DNA of 64,000 nucleotides from Spongiibacter marinus (GTDB taxonomy: Bacteria; Pseudomonadota; Gammaproteobacteria; Pseudomonadales; Spongiibacteraceae), in the NCBI RefSeq assembly GCF_016906995.1, contig NZ_JAFBBD010000003.1, forward strand, positions 62,001-126,000. Direction: 5' to 3'. Shown here in pieces: positions 36,332 to 44,566 of the stretch; within the stretch, counting starts at the first letter, position 1; each line of letters opens with the position of its first letter. Below the pieces are notes generated by a model that made no database searches, had not been told where the DNA came from, and saw only the letters and a program-made list of their open reading frames with translations. The translations under genes and the position numbers were made by a program.

Positions 36332-37702
36332 TTAAGACAAAGTCTCGATCACTTGAGAAGCGGCGCGCTTCCCCGCGCGCACCGCCCCTTCGAAATAACC
36401 ATTCCACTGCGTCGCCGTTTCCGTTCCCGCCCAAAACACCCGCTCGTGCGGCGCACGAATGCTATGCCCAACGGACGTCCAGTGGCCCGGGCCAGCAACT
36501 CCGGCGTAACAACCACGCGCCCAGTCATCATTTCGCCAACTGTGGTCGTAGTAATCCAGCGGGGTTGCTGCCTCATCGCCAAACCAATTTGCCAGCCCTG
36601 CCAAGAAGGCGTTGCGGCGCGCCGATTCACCCAACTCGGTGTATTTGACGCCTTCGCGCCCCTCGATAAAGCCCATAAGAATGCCGCGCGTTTCGTCGGG
36701 AGGCGTTACGTCAAAACACACATGTACCGGGGGCACATCCGAAACCGCCGAGCCAGACCAACCCTGTTTGCGCCAGAATGGCGTTTCATAAATAGCGAAA
36801 CACTTAATGGCGCAGCCCGGTTGTAGATTGTTAAGCAGCGCTTTCTTTGCCTGCGGCAAGGGCGGCGTAAATACAATGTCATGCGCGAGAATTGGCGGCG
36901 CGGCGCATACTGCTGCCGCTGCCTGCCACTCGCGGGTATCGCTTTTCACTATTACCGCGCTGCCCGTCTGCTCGACGCTGCGCACAGGAGCATTCAGGAA
37001 AATCTGCACTCCGCGCTGCTGCAGGTGCTTAGCATAGGCCTCGGCCAAGGGTTGCACGCCTCTCTGCAGACGGTCTTGCTGCGCACCACCCTCGGATTCC
37101 ACCAAGGAGAAAAAGCCCCCACCACTGCGAAAATAGAACAGCGCATGCAGCAGGCTGATATCGTCCGGGTGAGCCGCGAAGATACTTTCGACAGCAATAC
37201 GAAAAACACTGAAGGCATCGGGGTGACGCACATGTTTGCGCATCCACTCCCCCACACTTTGGCTATCCAGCTCCTGCGCCCTCGGCGACAGCCAGGGGCT
37301 ATTTCTGTCGACCTTTCGCATCAGGCGCAGCAAGCGTAAGTAGGCATAGCCTAAGCTAGAGAGTGCGCGCAGTGGCAAGTTAAGGGGAATGCTGCCGCGA
37401 TATGAGCCGAGCCGCCCGGAAAACAAGGTGCGGTGCTTGCCAGCGGTATACATCGGCCAGGTGCTATGGCCCAAGCGCTTTGCCAGCGCATACATCTCGT
37501 CTTGCCCGGGCCCCAGCCATTGACCGCCGTAATCCAGCCAAATACCATTTTCCTGTTGCTGCGTGCGCGCTCGTCCACCAACGCGGTCACGCGCTTCCAC
37601 AATGGTTACCGCCAGGCCCGCTGAATTAAGTGCATCAGCCGCGGCCAGCCCGGAAAAACCCGCTCCGATGACAATGACATTGTCGGCACCCGTAGCGATC
37701 AT
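36332..37702 (-). CDS. Flavin-containing amine oxidoreductase
   Basis: The 456-residue protein has an N-terminal Rossmann dinucleotide motif (VIVIGAGFSGLAAADAL, then E of IVEARDRVGGRART) and the C-terminal GTETATQWNGYFEGAVRAG motif of the monoamine oxidase family, which holds the flavin isoalloxazine. It would oxidise an amine or a related C-N or C-C bond with FAD. No signal peptide. Its ATG overlaps the stop of the upstream alpha/beta hydrolase by one base (TGATG), so the two are coupled. Confidence 0.9.
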   Translation of the reverse strand: MIATGADNVIVIGAGFSGLAAADALNSAGLAVTIVEARDRVGGRARTQQQENGIWLDYGGQWLGPGQDEMYALAKRLGHSTWPMYTAGKHRTLFSGRLGSYRGSIPLNLPLRALSSLGYAYLRLLRLMRKVDRNSPWLSPRAQELDSQSVGEWMRKHVRHPDAFSVFRIAVESIFAAHPDDISLLHALFYFRSGGGFFSLVESEGGAQQDRLQRGVQPLAEAYAKHLQQRGVQIFLNAPVRSVEQTGSAVIVKSDTREWQAAAAVCAAPPILAHDIVFTPPLPQAKKALLNNLQPGCAIKCFAIYETPFWRKQGWSGSAVSDVPPVHVCFDVTPPDETRGILMGFIEGREGVKYTELGESARRNAFLAGLANWFGDEAATPLDYYDHSWRNDDWARGCYAGVAGPGHWTSVGHSIRAPHERVFWAGTETATQWNGYFEGAVRAGKRAASQVIETLS

Positions 37703-38643
37703 CAGCGCTCTCCTTCAAGCTGAGCATCAGTCTCGATGCTATAACGGCTATACTGCGATGCAACGTCGTTAACAGCCCCCTCGATGGCGGTCATGCAGAC
37801 CTCGGTAGCTTCCATAAACGGCATATGACCAACCTCTTGGAACACCACCGTTTTGACCCGTTTAATCGCTCCCGCCAACAACAGGGATTGCTCGGCTGGA
37901 ACAACAGGGTCGTGAGTGCCGGCAAGCAGATGGCACGGTATGGAAATGTCACTCAGCTGTTCAGCAATCTCCAGACGGTTGATACCTCGGAATAAATAAA
38001 ACAGTGCCGAGGAGTCTTGGCTGCGAACATTAGCCCGAATATTGTCGATCATCTTCTGACTCAATAGGCTTGCCAGGTAAGTCTGACGGTCGTAGGCCAG
38101 CAAACTGGCAAACAAGCGCTGAACGAATGCGCTTTTTTTGGCCAACCAGATATTGAACGCAAACAGGCTTCTCGCCCAGCTTCCCGCAGCCGCCAGCTTA
38201 ACGAGCAAACCTTCCACTCCGCCCCAGTTGCCGCTGTGAAAGCCAGCAATACTTACAATACCAATCACATTCGGCGCACGACGGATCGCCAGATTTAACG
38301 CGCAGAAACCGCCAGTGGAATGCCCGATAACAATTACCTTTCGGCTACCTAGCAATGCGGTAATTGCACCGTGAGTAATGTCGTAAAACCACTGCTCATC
38401 CAGGTTTTCAGAAGCAAAGTTTTCCGAAACGGTAGAGGGGTGATGGGCGGGCAAACTTAAGGCATACCACGCGCGCTGTTCACGGAAGCTGGCCGGCACA
38501 CAGTCTCGCCAAAAGTTGACTGAGGCCAGCACTCCATGAATAAAGATAATCGTCGGCTGATCATCGCTCGCCAAGTGTTCATTGACCGCCAAATAAGCGA
38601 GGCGATGGCCATGCGACTCAACGAAACCCTCTCTGACCTTCAT
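37702..38643 (-). CDS. Alpha/beta hydrolase
   Basis: The 313-residue protein is an alpha/beta-hydrolase fold enzyme with oxyanion motif IFIHGVLAS, nucleophile elbow GHSTGG (S109), acid in AGTHDPVVP and catalytic histidine in VGHMPFMEA. The helical cap (about 140-220) is of the size found in esterases and C-C hydrolases. It is the first gene of the hydrolase-amine oxidase-MOSC fusion unit, transcribed towards lower coordinates. The AraC regulator gene lies 82 bases upstream on the same strand. Confidence 0.88.
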   Translation of the reverse strand: MKVREGFVESHGHRLAYLAVNEHLASDDQPTIIFIHGVLASVNFWRDCVPASFREQRAWYALSLPAHHPSTVSENFASENLDEQWFYDITHGAITALLGSRKVIVIGHSTGGFCALNLAIRRAPNVIGIVSIAGFHSGNWGGVEGLLVKLAAAGSWARSLFAFNIWLAKKSAFVQRLFASLLAYDRQTYLASLLSQKMIDNIRANVRSQDSSALFYLFRGINRLEIAEQLSDISIPCHLLAGTHDPVVPAEQSLLLAGAIKRVKTVVFQEVGHMPFMEATEVCMTAIEGAVNDVASQYSRYSIETDAQLEGER

Positions 38644-38725
38644 GCCAGCACTCCCCTAACAGCCGCGGATTATTCTAAAAGACCCAGTCTACTCTGTGAG
38701 TTGGCAGAGGTATTGAACGAAACAG

Positions 38726-39463
38726 CTATACCAAGGTTGATTGCGCCATCGCGCGCATCGCATCGGAATAGGTGAAGCCAAAAGACGCTGAAAACGCACG
38801 GCTCATATGCGCCAGGTCGCTAAAACCGGCCTGCATTGCCGCCTCCATCGGAGGCTGACCCGCCAACACCGCATCCACCGCCAGCCTCAACTTGAGCCAT
38901 TTTTTGTAGCTCCGCAGTGGCACACCAGAACACTCAACAAACCAATGCGAAAAACGACTAGGAGATAAACCCGCGACCGCCGCCAGGGCATCTCGACTGA
39001 TATCCCGTCCCAACGCCAGCTGCTGGCTGATTTCCTCGGCTACTAAAGCAAATCGCGGATCCATCGTCTGACGTGGCCTGAGCAAGTTCCCCGAATCTAC
39101 GAGCGCCCGTAAATCTGTCTCTCGGTCAATGCCCGATAACCACTCCGGTAAGGTATCCAATGGCAACGTCGCCCAGCCATCAACCAGCTTAAAATCGACG
39201 CTATCGGGAAGCGGCGCTGCCAATGGATCAAGATAGATCGAACAGACAAAGCCCGACTCAAGGCGATGCTCAGTCTTTGAGGGGAAATACACCGCCCCGG
39301 CACTGCGCCGACCCGCGCGCGTTTCAAAAATGAGCTCAGAATCCAGCGCTATGGTTAACTGCGATGCCCAGTGGCTATGCAAACGATTATCGCCGACGCG
39401 ACCGCGGTAAATTGCCACCCCTTGGGACACAACAATATCGCCACCCCAGTCTCTACTCGTCAA
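38726..39463 (-). CDS. AraC-family transcriptional regulator
   Basis: The 245-residue protein has an N-terminal cupin-like sensor region and a C-terminal double HTH of the AraC/XylS type (LAAVAGLSPSRFSHWFVECSG, then AAMQAGFSDLAHMSRAFSASFG). It lies upstream of, and on the same strand as, the alpha/beta hydrolase-amine oxidase-MOSC genes, which are its most likely targets. Confidence 0.88.
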   Translation of the reverse strand: MTSRDWGGDIVVSQGVAIYRGRVGDNRLHSHWASQLTIALDSELIFETRAGRRSAGAVYFPSKTEHRLESGFVCSIYLDPLAAPLPDSVDFKLVDGWATLPLDTLPEWLSGIDRETDLRALVDSGNLLRPRQTMDPRFALVAEEISQQLALGRDISRDALAAVAGLSPSRFSHWFVECSGVPLRSYKKWLKLRLAVDAVLAGQPPMEAAMQAGFSDLAHMSRAFSASFGFTYSDAMRAMAQSTLV

Positions 39464-39686
39464 CTAGCCTGCCTCGACAGTATTTTTGTATTGAAGGGCA
39501 TCTTAACGGCATTTCCACAGAAAAATAGGTCGGGAGGCAAACAACGAGAAGTGTGATGACCTAGGAATACGACGTGTTGTTTTAGAAACAGTCACCGTTG
39601 ATCATCTACGCGTCCCAATAAAGGCACTATTAAGGTCAGTAAACCAAGCTCGATCAAAGAAGATACACTATCTGCTTGAGAGGTAT

Positions 39687-39773
39687 TGGTGCCCGGAGCC
39701 GGAATCGAACCGGCACGACCGTGAGGTCGAGAGATTTTAAGTCTCTTGTGTCTACCAATTTCACCATCCGGGC
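39687..39773 (-). tRNA. tRNA-Leu (anticodon UAA)
   Basis: On the minus strand the sequence starts GCCCGGA and ends TCCGGGCACCA (CCA encoded). The anticodon arm AGAGA-CTTAAAA-TCTCT gives anticodon TAA, and a class II variable arm (GACCTCACGGTC) and the T arm GGTTCGATTCC are present. In E. coli and Pseudomonas the equivalent tRNA-Leu (leuZ) follows tRNA-Gly and tRNA-Cys directly; here it is 3.9 kb from them. Confidence 0.97.
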
Positions 39774-39868
39774 AAAACGCCGACGAGGCTATTGCAGCCA
39801 TCGCGGTTTTTGTAGAGGCGGCAGATTCTACTGCCTACCCCCCTCAAAAACAATGCCTTAGCGCTGTT

Positions 39869-42244
39869 CTACACTTGAATCAGCGCTTTTTTTTGACGTC
39901 GGATGTGCAACGCGAGCAGCATCAGCAGTAAGCCTGCCGCGCTGCTCAGCGGATAACGAATAGAAAGTACCATTGGGTACAGGCCAGCACGAACCACCGA
40001 TTTTGCCCATTCTCGCTCGGCAATGGCGTTGGCGAGTTTTGGCGAGTGCTGGTAGTAAAAGGCGACAAATTGTCTGCCAAGACCAAACTGCAACAGCACG
40101 CGGTCTCTGAAGTCCCGCAGCAGCTCAACATCTTCGGCAATAAAGCTACCGTAGGCAGCCGTGGCGATAAAACACCCACCACCGCCTCCGCCGGAGCTGC
40201 CACCGACACTACCTCCGCTGCCGCCACCGGTATTGCCGCCGTCATTATCCTGCGGCGGAGTGTCGTCGGTATTGTCATCGTCGCCAACACGCTGCGCTAA
40301 AAGATCCGCCGCTGCGCTGGCGTTTAGTAAGCCCGGGCCGGTTACATCGTCGTTGCCCGATGCGGCGCGAAATCCGGTGACATCAATGGCGCTATCGCGC
40401 GCGGCACTGATTAATTGCGCGGGCGTTGCGGCCGGAAATGCTTCCAACATCAGCGCAAAAACCGCAGCAACATTGGGGGCCGCGGCTGAGGTGCCAAAGA
40501 AATTGGGAAAGCCGTCGGGCTCGCCATCTTCGGGGGCTGCACTGCTGGAGGGCGAGCCCAGGAAGGTTGTGTTATTGCCATCGACGCCGGCGAAGGCAGG
40601 CGGGTTGCGATTGCTGGCTTGGTAGTTACCCTGGGAATCGAATTGGATGGTTTGGCTGCCACCGCGAGAGGTGAATGGCTCGGGGTCGATATCCGGTGTG
40701 GTGTAACGGCTGGGTGCAAACTCTGGTGATTCCCACCACGGCACGGCCGCCACGGCTGCTATGCCCGCGGTAAGCGCGTGCCCCCACGTACTGGGGCCGT
40801 TGTAGTCGTATTCAACAGAGTCAGGCGATGTACCGGAAAATAGCAGCCGGAACTCCAAGGGCACCCCCCTCTGTTGCGGGATGTCTCCCTGGCTGCCGGC
40901 ATAGTGTTCAACGGCCAGGTAAAATGTCTGGGCAGTGCTGCCGGTTTCAAGCAATAAAAACTCGACGGCGTCGCCACGCGGGTTATTGGTGGTGCCCTGT
41001 GTATTGGCGCCGCGCGCATAGAAGCTTGCGTTAGTGGTGGTGAGAGCACTGATATCGGCGCGGGTTGTCGCGTAGAGGTCTAAGTCAACTTGCGCGCCAT
41101 TGCTTGGGTTTACGCTGGCACTGGGTTGATTCCAGTTAAGCAATACAAACGTGGACGCTCGGGCTGGCAGGGTGACCGCCATAAAGTGGTCAGTGCCGCT
41201 CTGCGACCAATTGTGAAGATCGCTGCCCGTCGGCGCGTTGCGATTGCCGGCCTCTTCATCAACCAAGCGGTTGCTGTCGCGATAGACAAAGCGATGCCCT
41301 TGGTCGCCGTCATTACCGACCGCACTGACATAGGGAATGCCTTTGGCGACACAATTACTGGCCGCAATCGCCGGTAAATCGTCCTGATAACTGGATTCGG
41401 TTAGAAATAGAATATCGTCGACGACAATGCTGGCGCCACCATTGCAAAGGTTGCTGATTGCATCGGCGAATTCGCGGCGATTGCCCCCCGCGGTGTGGAA
41501 TAGAATATCGGCGCCGGGAGCGATGTCGTACACCAGCTCGGCCATAGCGGCGCCTTCATCCGTACCGTCGAAATTCCCACTTTCGTCTCGGCTGCCATCG
41601 GCGAGGATGCGCACGGATTGCGGCAAATCGCCACTGTCTTGCGGCCGACTGCCCATTAACGTGCCCGTCTGGCCCACCGCGGGCGTGGTATTGGCGTCAC
41701 GGACATTACTGGTGTGCGAGAAACTGTCTGAGATAATACCAATCGCTTGACCGCTGCCATCAACGGTATAGCTCGCCGCCAGTTGCTCGCTACGCAGCGC
41801 AACGCCTGCTCGGCTTCGGGCTTCACCACGGCGAAGAATGGCCGGCGGGGCAAAACTTGCTTCACTCAGCCACGGCTGCTGACTAAGCTGATCGAGCACA
41901 TCCAGGTTGGAAATACTGATGCGCGCCCAGCGCCTATCGTTGCTCAGATAGCGCAGATCAACGCCCGCCAGGCTGTGTATTTCGCGGCGCAAAGCCTCGT
42001 CCGTGACATTCTCCGGGTTGATGCGCAACGTGATGAACAAGCGCGCTTGCTCCATGCTACTGCGCATCAAGCGCGTTAGCCCGGCGCTGTCTTGTTGGCC
42101 GACGCCTGCGCGCATATCCCGCAAATGGCTGCCCAATCGCTCGCTAATGGCAGTGTCTGCCCCCTGACTCAATGTTACTGAGCTCATGCCCAGGCTCAGT
42201 ATTCCCGCGATCGCACATCCGATTTTTGCTGGGGCTAGGGTCAT
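39869..42244 (-). CDS. S8-like secreted serine peptidase with atypical catalytic His and CFIATAAYGS tail
   Basis: The 791-residue protein has a signal peptide (about 1-27), a pro-region (about 30-140) and an S8-like domain. The Asp motif is AIGIISDSFSH (D173) and the Ser motif is FFGTSAAAPNVAAV. At the place of the catalytic His (normally HGTAMA) it reads DEGAAMAELVYDIAPGA, so His is replaced by Glu (E230), as in sedolisins. A Gly/Ser linker (about 680-700) leads to CFIATAAYGSFIAEDVELLR, a conserved tail motif found on many exported bacterial proteins. A final hydrophobic segment with basic end (LLLMLLALHIRRQKK) suggests membrane anchoring or C-terminal sorting. It lies nine bases after the broken lipoprotein gene. 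Confidence 0.85.
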   Translation of the reverse strand: MTLAPAKIGCAIAGILSLGMSSVTLSQGADTAISERLGSHLRDMRAGVGQQDSAGLTRLMRSSMEQARLFITLRINPENVTDEALRREIHSLAGVDLRYLSNDRRWARISISNLDVLDQLSQQPWLSEASFAPPAILRRGEARSRAGVALRSEQLAASYTVDGSGQAIGIISDSFSHTSNVRDANTTPAVGQTGTLMGSRPQDSGDLPQSVRILADGSRDESGNFDGTDEGAAMAELVYDIAPGADILFHTAGGNRREFADAISNLCNGGASIVVDDILFLTESSYQDDLPAIAASNCVAKGIPYVSAVGNDGDQGHRFVYRDSNRLVDEEAGNRNAPTGSDLHNWSQSGTDHFMAVTLPARASTFVLLNWNQPSASVNPSNGAQVDLDLYATTRADISALTTTNASFYARGANTQGTTNNPRGDAVEFLLLETGSTAQTFYLAVEHYAGSQGDIPQQRGVPLEFRLLFSGTSPDSVEYDYNGPSTWGHALTAGIAAVAAVPWWESPEFAPSRYTTPDIDPEPFTSRGGSQTIQFDSQGNYQASNRNPPAFAGVDGNNTTFLGSPSSSAAPEDGEPDGFPNFFGTSAAAPNVAAVFALMLEAFPAATPAQLISAARDSAIDVTGFRAASGNDDVTGPGLLNASAAADLLAQRVGDDDNTDDTPPQDNDGGNTGGGSGGSVGGSSGGGGGGCFIATAAYGSFIAEDVELLRDFRDRVLLQFGLGRQFVAFYYQHSPKLANAIAEREWAKSVVRAGLYPMVLSIRYPLSSAAGLLLMLLALHIRRQKKALIQV

Positions 42245-42253
42245 ATCAGGGTC

Positions 42254-42688
42254 TCATTTAGAAATTGAGGATTGCATTGGCGCGAGAGATACCGCCGTTA
42301 TTGCATCGATTTGTTGCAGTTGATGTAGCTTCTCTTCACTGTTCAGGCGCAGTGTAATCTGCAGAAAGGTCGCATTCGTCTTCTCCACAGCGTAGTCGTG
42401 GAGTTTTAAGCGCTCAAGTTAGTCGGCCAGACTTCCCGCGCGGTAATGCAGCAGAAAACGCTGTTCTGAATTAAACAAAACCTCCGCCCTGCCCCGTTCT
42501 ATATATTCTCGTAATCGCGGCCCATAAAACCTGTCCGCTCGCCATTGTGCGTCGCCCGCTGAGAGCTTATGTTCCGGGCTTTCGGAGCACGCTAATAACA
42601 ACGCGCTGGATAGCGTAATCGCGCAAAGCAGCCAATGTATTACGCGCAGCTTCCCCAACACCGATCCCTCACACTGGGTATGACACAA
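42254..42688 (-). pseudogene. Small lipoprotein gene interrupted by an in-frame TAA
   Basis: The frame from 42688 encodes a signal peptide with lipobox (LLLAC) and 55 more residues, then meets TAA at 42421-42419. The same frame continues at once for 54 codons (start LERLKLHDYAVEK, then FLQITLRLNSEEKLHQLQQI, ending at TGA 42256-42254). This continuation is plausible protein and resembles the pro-region of the adjacent peptidase (compare LRLNSEEKLHQL with SISNLDVLDQLSQQPWL). The most economical reading is a single 144-codon gene with one nonsense mutation. It may have encoded a lipoprotein with a propeptide-like inhibitor or chaperone domain. A sequencing error or readthrough cannot be excluded. 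Confidence 0.65.
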
Positions 42689-43009
42689 ACACGAGGAAAA
42701 GGATAAAGCGAAGACGGTCGAGGAACTGTAAGGGATTCACGCAGTGTTCAGCGCCTCGGCGCTATGTCTGCACGGGCTGGCATAAAGGCCAAAGACTACT
42801 GCACACTTTTCTGCAGATACATGGTTTAACACTAGTTAAGTTAGGGGTTTTCGCGTCATTTCGCAGCAAAATAGCCGCAGCAATACCATTAGAAAAGGAG
42901 ACACACTGCACGTTTTTCTGTAACAATAGGGAAAAATACGTATCTGGATTTGTTCCTACGCCAGACCAGAGACATAATAAAACCGTTAGAGCACAGAGGC
43001 GGATAAACC
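42689..43009. other. 321-base divergent intergenic region
   Basis: It separates the lipoprotein relic from the integrase-like gene and must carry both promoters. Visible are a short AGCGCC-TC-GGCGCT hairpin at about 42750-42763 and an AT-rich TAATAA close to 42976 that could be the -10 of the right-hand gene. No coding pattern. Confidence 0.4.
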
Positions 43010-43594
43010 ATGCGATTTTCAGACCTGAATTGCTTTGTGGACCTAAGCTGTTTTAAACAAACATGCTTTTATGACCTACGACTGGAGGAAGTCGCTCTTA
43101 AGGATGTTGCGGAAGCCCTTAACCGCATTGAGCTAATGGACGGTGCAAGCGCTAGGCACGACGCTTTCCACCGTTTACAAATTTCCGCCGAGCAAGCGGA
43201 GCAAAACGGTTGGATTGCAACCGCTAACAGCTTGCTGCCAGACCCATTAAGCAATGTGTCAGAAACGGGGTATATGATCTCGCGCTTTGAGCGGGGTGAG
43301 CGAGCTGCCATCTTGTTTGCCTTGAGCGAAAACCTGTCGCTACTCGAAGCCATTACCATGAAACGCAGTGACTTGCGTGGCGTCAAGCTAAGCCCCGCGG
43401 CCGCGCAGATTGCCAGCCGCCTGACACCGCATTTACACTGTGACTGGCTGTTCTGGCGTGACAGCGACGGTATTGCGGTGCCGCTGAGCAACCTACCCGG
43501 CCGCTGGCGCCAAAAAATGCCAATGAGTTGGGAACACTTTAGCCAGGCGCACCGGGGTCATTACGACACTACCCGCCATGTCGGCATTGCCTGA
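43010..43594 (+). CDS. Hypothetical protein, weakly integrase-like
   Basis: I do not firmly recognise this 194-residue protein. The tract RGERAAILFALSENLSLLEAITMKRSDL (split here: residues 95-108 and 109-122) has the spacing of the first arginine region of tyrosine recombinases (AAILFALSTGL-x-E-x2-x-L-x-W-x-DL-like). It is followed by KLSPAAAQIASRL and LPGRWRQKMPMSWEHF, but the catalytic Arg, His and Tyr are not clear. It could be a degenerate recombinase or an unrelated protein. It sits next to tRNA genes, the usual target of such enzymes. The four cysteines near the N-terminus are unusual. GGCGG lies upstream of the ATG, and a strong terminator follows. Confidence 0.55.
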   Translation: MRFSDLNCFVDLSCFKQTCFYDLRLEEVALKDVAEALNRIELMDGASARHDAFHRLQISAEQAEQNGWIATANSLLPDPLSNVSETGYMISRFERGERAAILFALSENLSLLEAITMKRSDLRGVKLSPAAAQIASRLTPHLHCDWLFWRDSDGIAVPLSNLPGRWRQKMPMSWEHFSQAHRGHYDTTRHVGIA

Positions 43595-43626
43595 TTTCAG
43601 ATAAAGAAAACGTAAAGAAACACTAC

Positions 43627-43655
43627 AAAACGGCTGATTATTCAGCCGTTTTTTT
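43627..43655. terminator. Bidirectional rho-independent terminator
   Basis: A perfect 11-base inverted repeat AAAACGGCTGA-TTAT-TCAGCCGTTTT is followed by a further T-run. On the + strand it ends the integrase-like gene; on the minus strand it lies 16 bases past tRNA-Cys and can end the tRNA operon. Confidence 0.9.
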
Positions 43656-43670
43656 ATGTCTGGAGAAAAA

Positions 43671-43744
43671 TGGAGGCGCGGGTCGGAATCGAACCGGCGT
43701 ACACGGAGTTGCAGTCCGCTGCATAACCACTCTGCCACCGCGCC
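43671..43744 (-). tRNA. tRNA-Cys (anticodon GCA)
   Basis: On the minus strand the sequence starts GGCGCGG and ends CCGCGCCTCCA, with U73 as expected for cysteine and an encoded CCA. The anticodon loop CTGCAAC gives GCA. It is 31 bases downstream of tRNA-Gly and belongs to the same transcript as pgsA by position. Confidence 0.97.
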
Positions 43745-43775
43745 TTTAATACTCCAACCGACTGGTTACAAGTAT

Positions 43776-43851
43776 TGGAGCGGGAAACCGGGTTCGAACC
43801 GGCGACCTCAACCTTGGCAAGGTTGCGCTCTACCAACTGAGCTATTCCCGC
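43776..43851 (-). tRNA. tRNA-Gly (anticodon GCC)
   Basis: On the minus strand the 76 bases start GCGGGAA and end TTCCCGCTCCA (CCA encoded), with the D-arm AGCTCAGTTGGTAGAGC and the anticodon loop TTGCCAA giving GCC. It corresponds to the glyW position after pgsA in related genomes. Confidence 0.97.
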
Positions 43852-43957
43852 ACTTTGAGATGCCAGACAAGAACCCAACAGGGCGGCAACTCAAGAAGGC
43901 GCCTATTCTAGCTTCTCGCCGCTTGCTGTCAAGGAAAGTTGCTGATTTATCGCAGTT

Positions 43958-44524
43958 TTATCTGTTTTCTTCCGCTTTGCCGCGCAAATCAGGCCACGCC
44001 GCATGAAGATAGATCAACATTGACCACAGGGTTAATACCGCCGCAACATACAAGCACAGCATATTTGCTTGGTACCACAAACTGCCCTCCACGGGCGGCA
44101 TCATCAGCAGGCCGATAATCGCGACGATTTGCGCCGTCGTTTTAACTTTACCTAAGTAAGAAACGGCCACGCTGGTGCGCTTGCCCAATTCCGCCATCCA
44201 CTCACGCAGAGCGGAAATTACAATTTCGCGACCAATGATGACGATGGCAGGCACGGTAAACCAGAGGGTGTTGTAGCGCTCTATCAACAGCGCCAAGGCA
44301 ACGGCGACCATAAGCTTATCGGCCACGGGGTCTAGAAACGCGCCCAGCGGGGTGGACTGCTCAAGCTTGCGGGCAAGGTAACCGTCGAGCCAGTCGGTCA
44401 TGCCGGCTATCGCAAATACCGCGGCCGTTGCGATGTAACTACCGGGAAAGTCCAGATAGAACAGGATTACAAACACGGGAATCAATCCAATCCGGAATAG
44501 CGTCAAGGCGTTGGGTATATTCAT
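43958..44524 (-). CDS. pgsA: CDP-diacylglycerol-glycerol-3-phosphate 3-phosphatidyltransferase PgsA
   Basis: This 188-residue inner-membrane enzyme makes phosphatidylglycerophosphate, the committed step to phosphatidylglycerol and cardiolipin. The CDP-alcohol phosphotransferase motif D-G-x2-A-R-x8-G-x3-D-x3-D is complete ([13 protein letters not shown], then [12 protein letters not shown]). About five hydrophobic helices are present. It follows uvrC by 42 bases and precedes tRNA-Gly, the order seen in E. coli and Pseudomonas. Confidence 0.96.
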   Translation of the reverse strand: MNIPNALTLFRIGLIPVFVILFYLDFPGSYIATAAVFAIAGMTDWLDGYLARKLEQSTPLGAFLDPVADKLMVAVALALLIERYNTLWFTVPAIVIIGREIVISALREWMAELGKRTSVAVSYLGKVKTTAQIVAIIGLLMMPPVEGSLWYQANMLCLYVAAVLTLWSMLIYLHAAWPDLRGKAEENR

Positions 44525-44566
44525 GGGGCTCTCATTTCTTTGAATTGGCGCTATTTTAGGCTTTTT

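Noticed and set aside
39592-39801. Minus-strand 69-codon frame across tRNA-Leu
   Set aside because: It is a reading through the tRNA itself and lacks any other coding sign.
43654-43878. Minus-strand frame over the tRNA-Cys/tRNA-Gly pair, and its + strand partner 43656-44006
   Set aside because: Both are translations across tRNA genes (GIAQLVERNLAKVEVAGSNPV-type text cut short here), not proteins.
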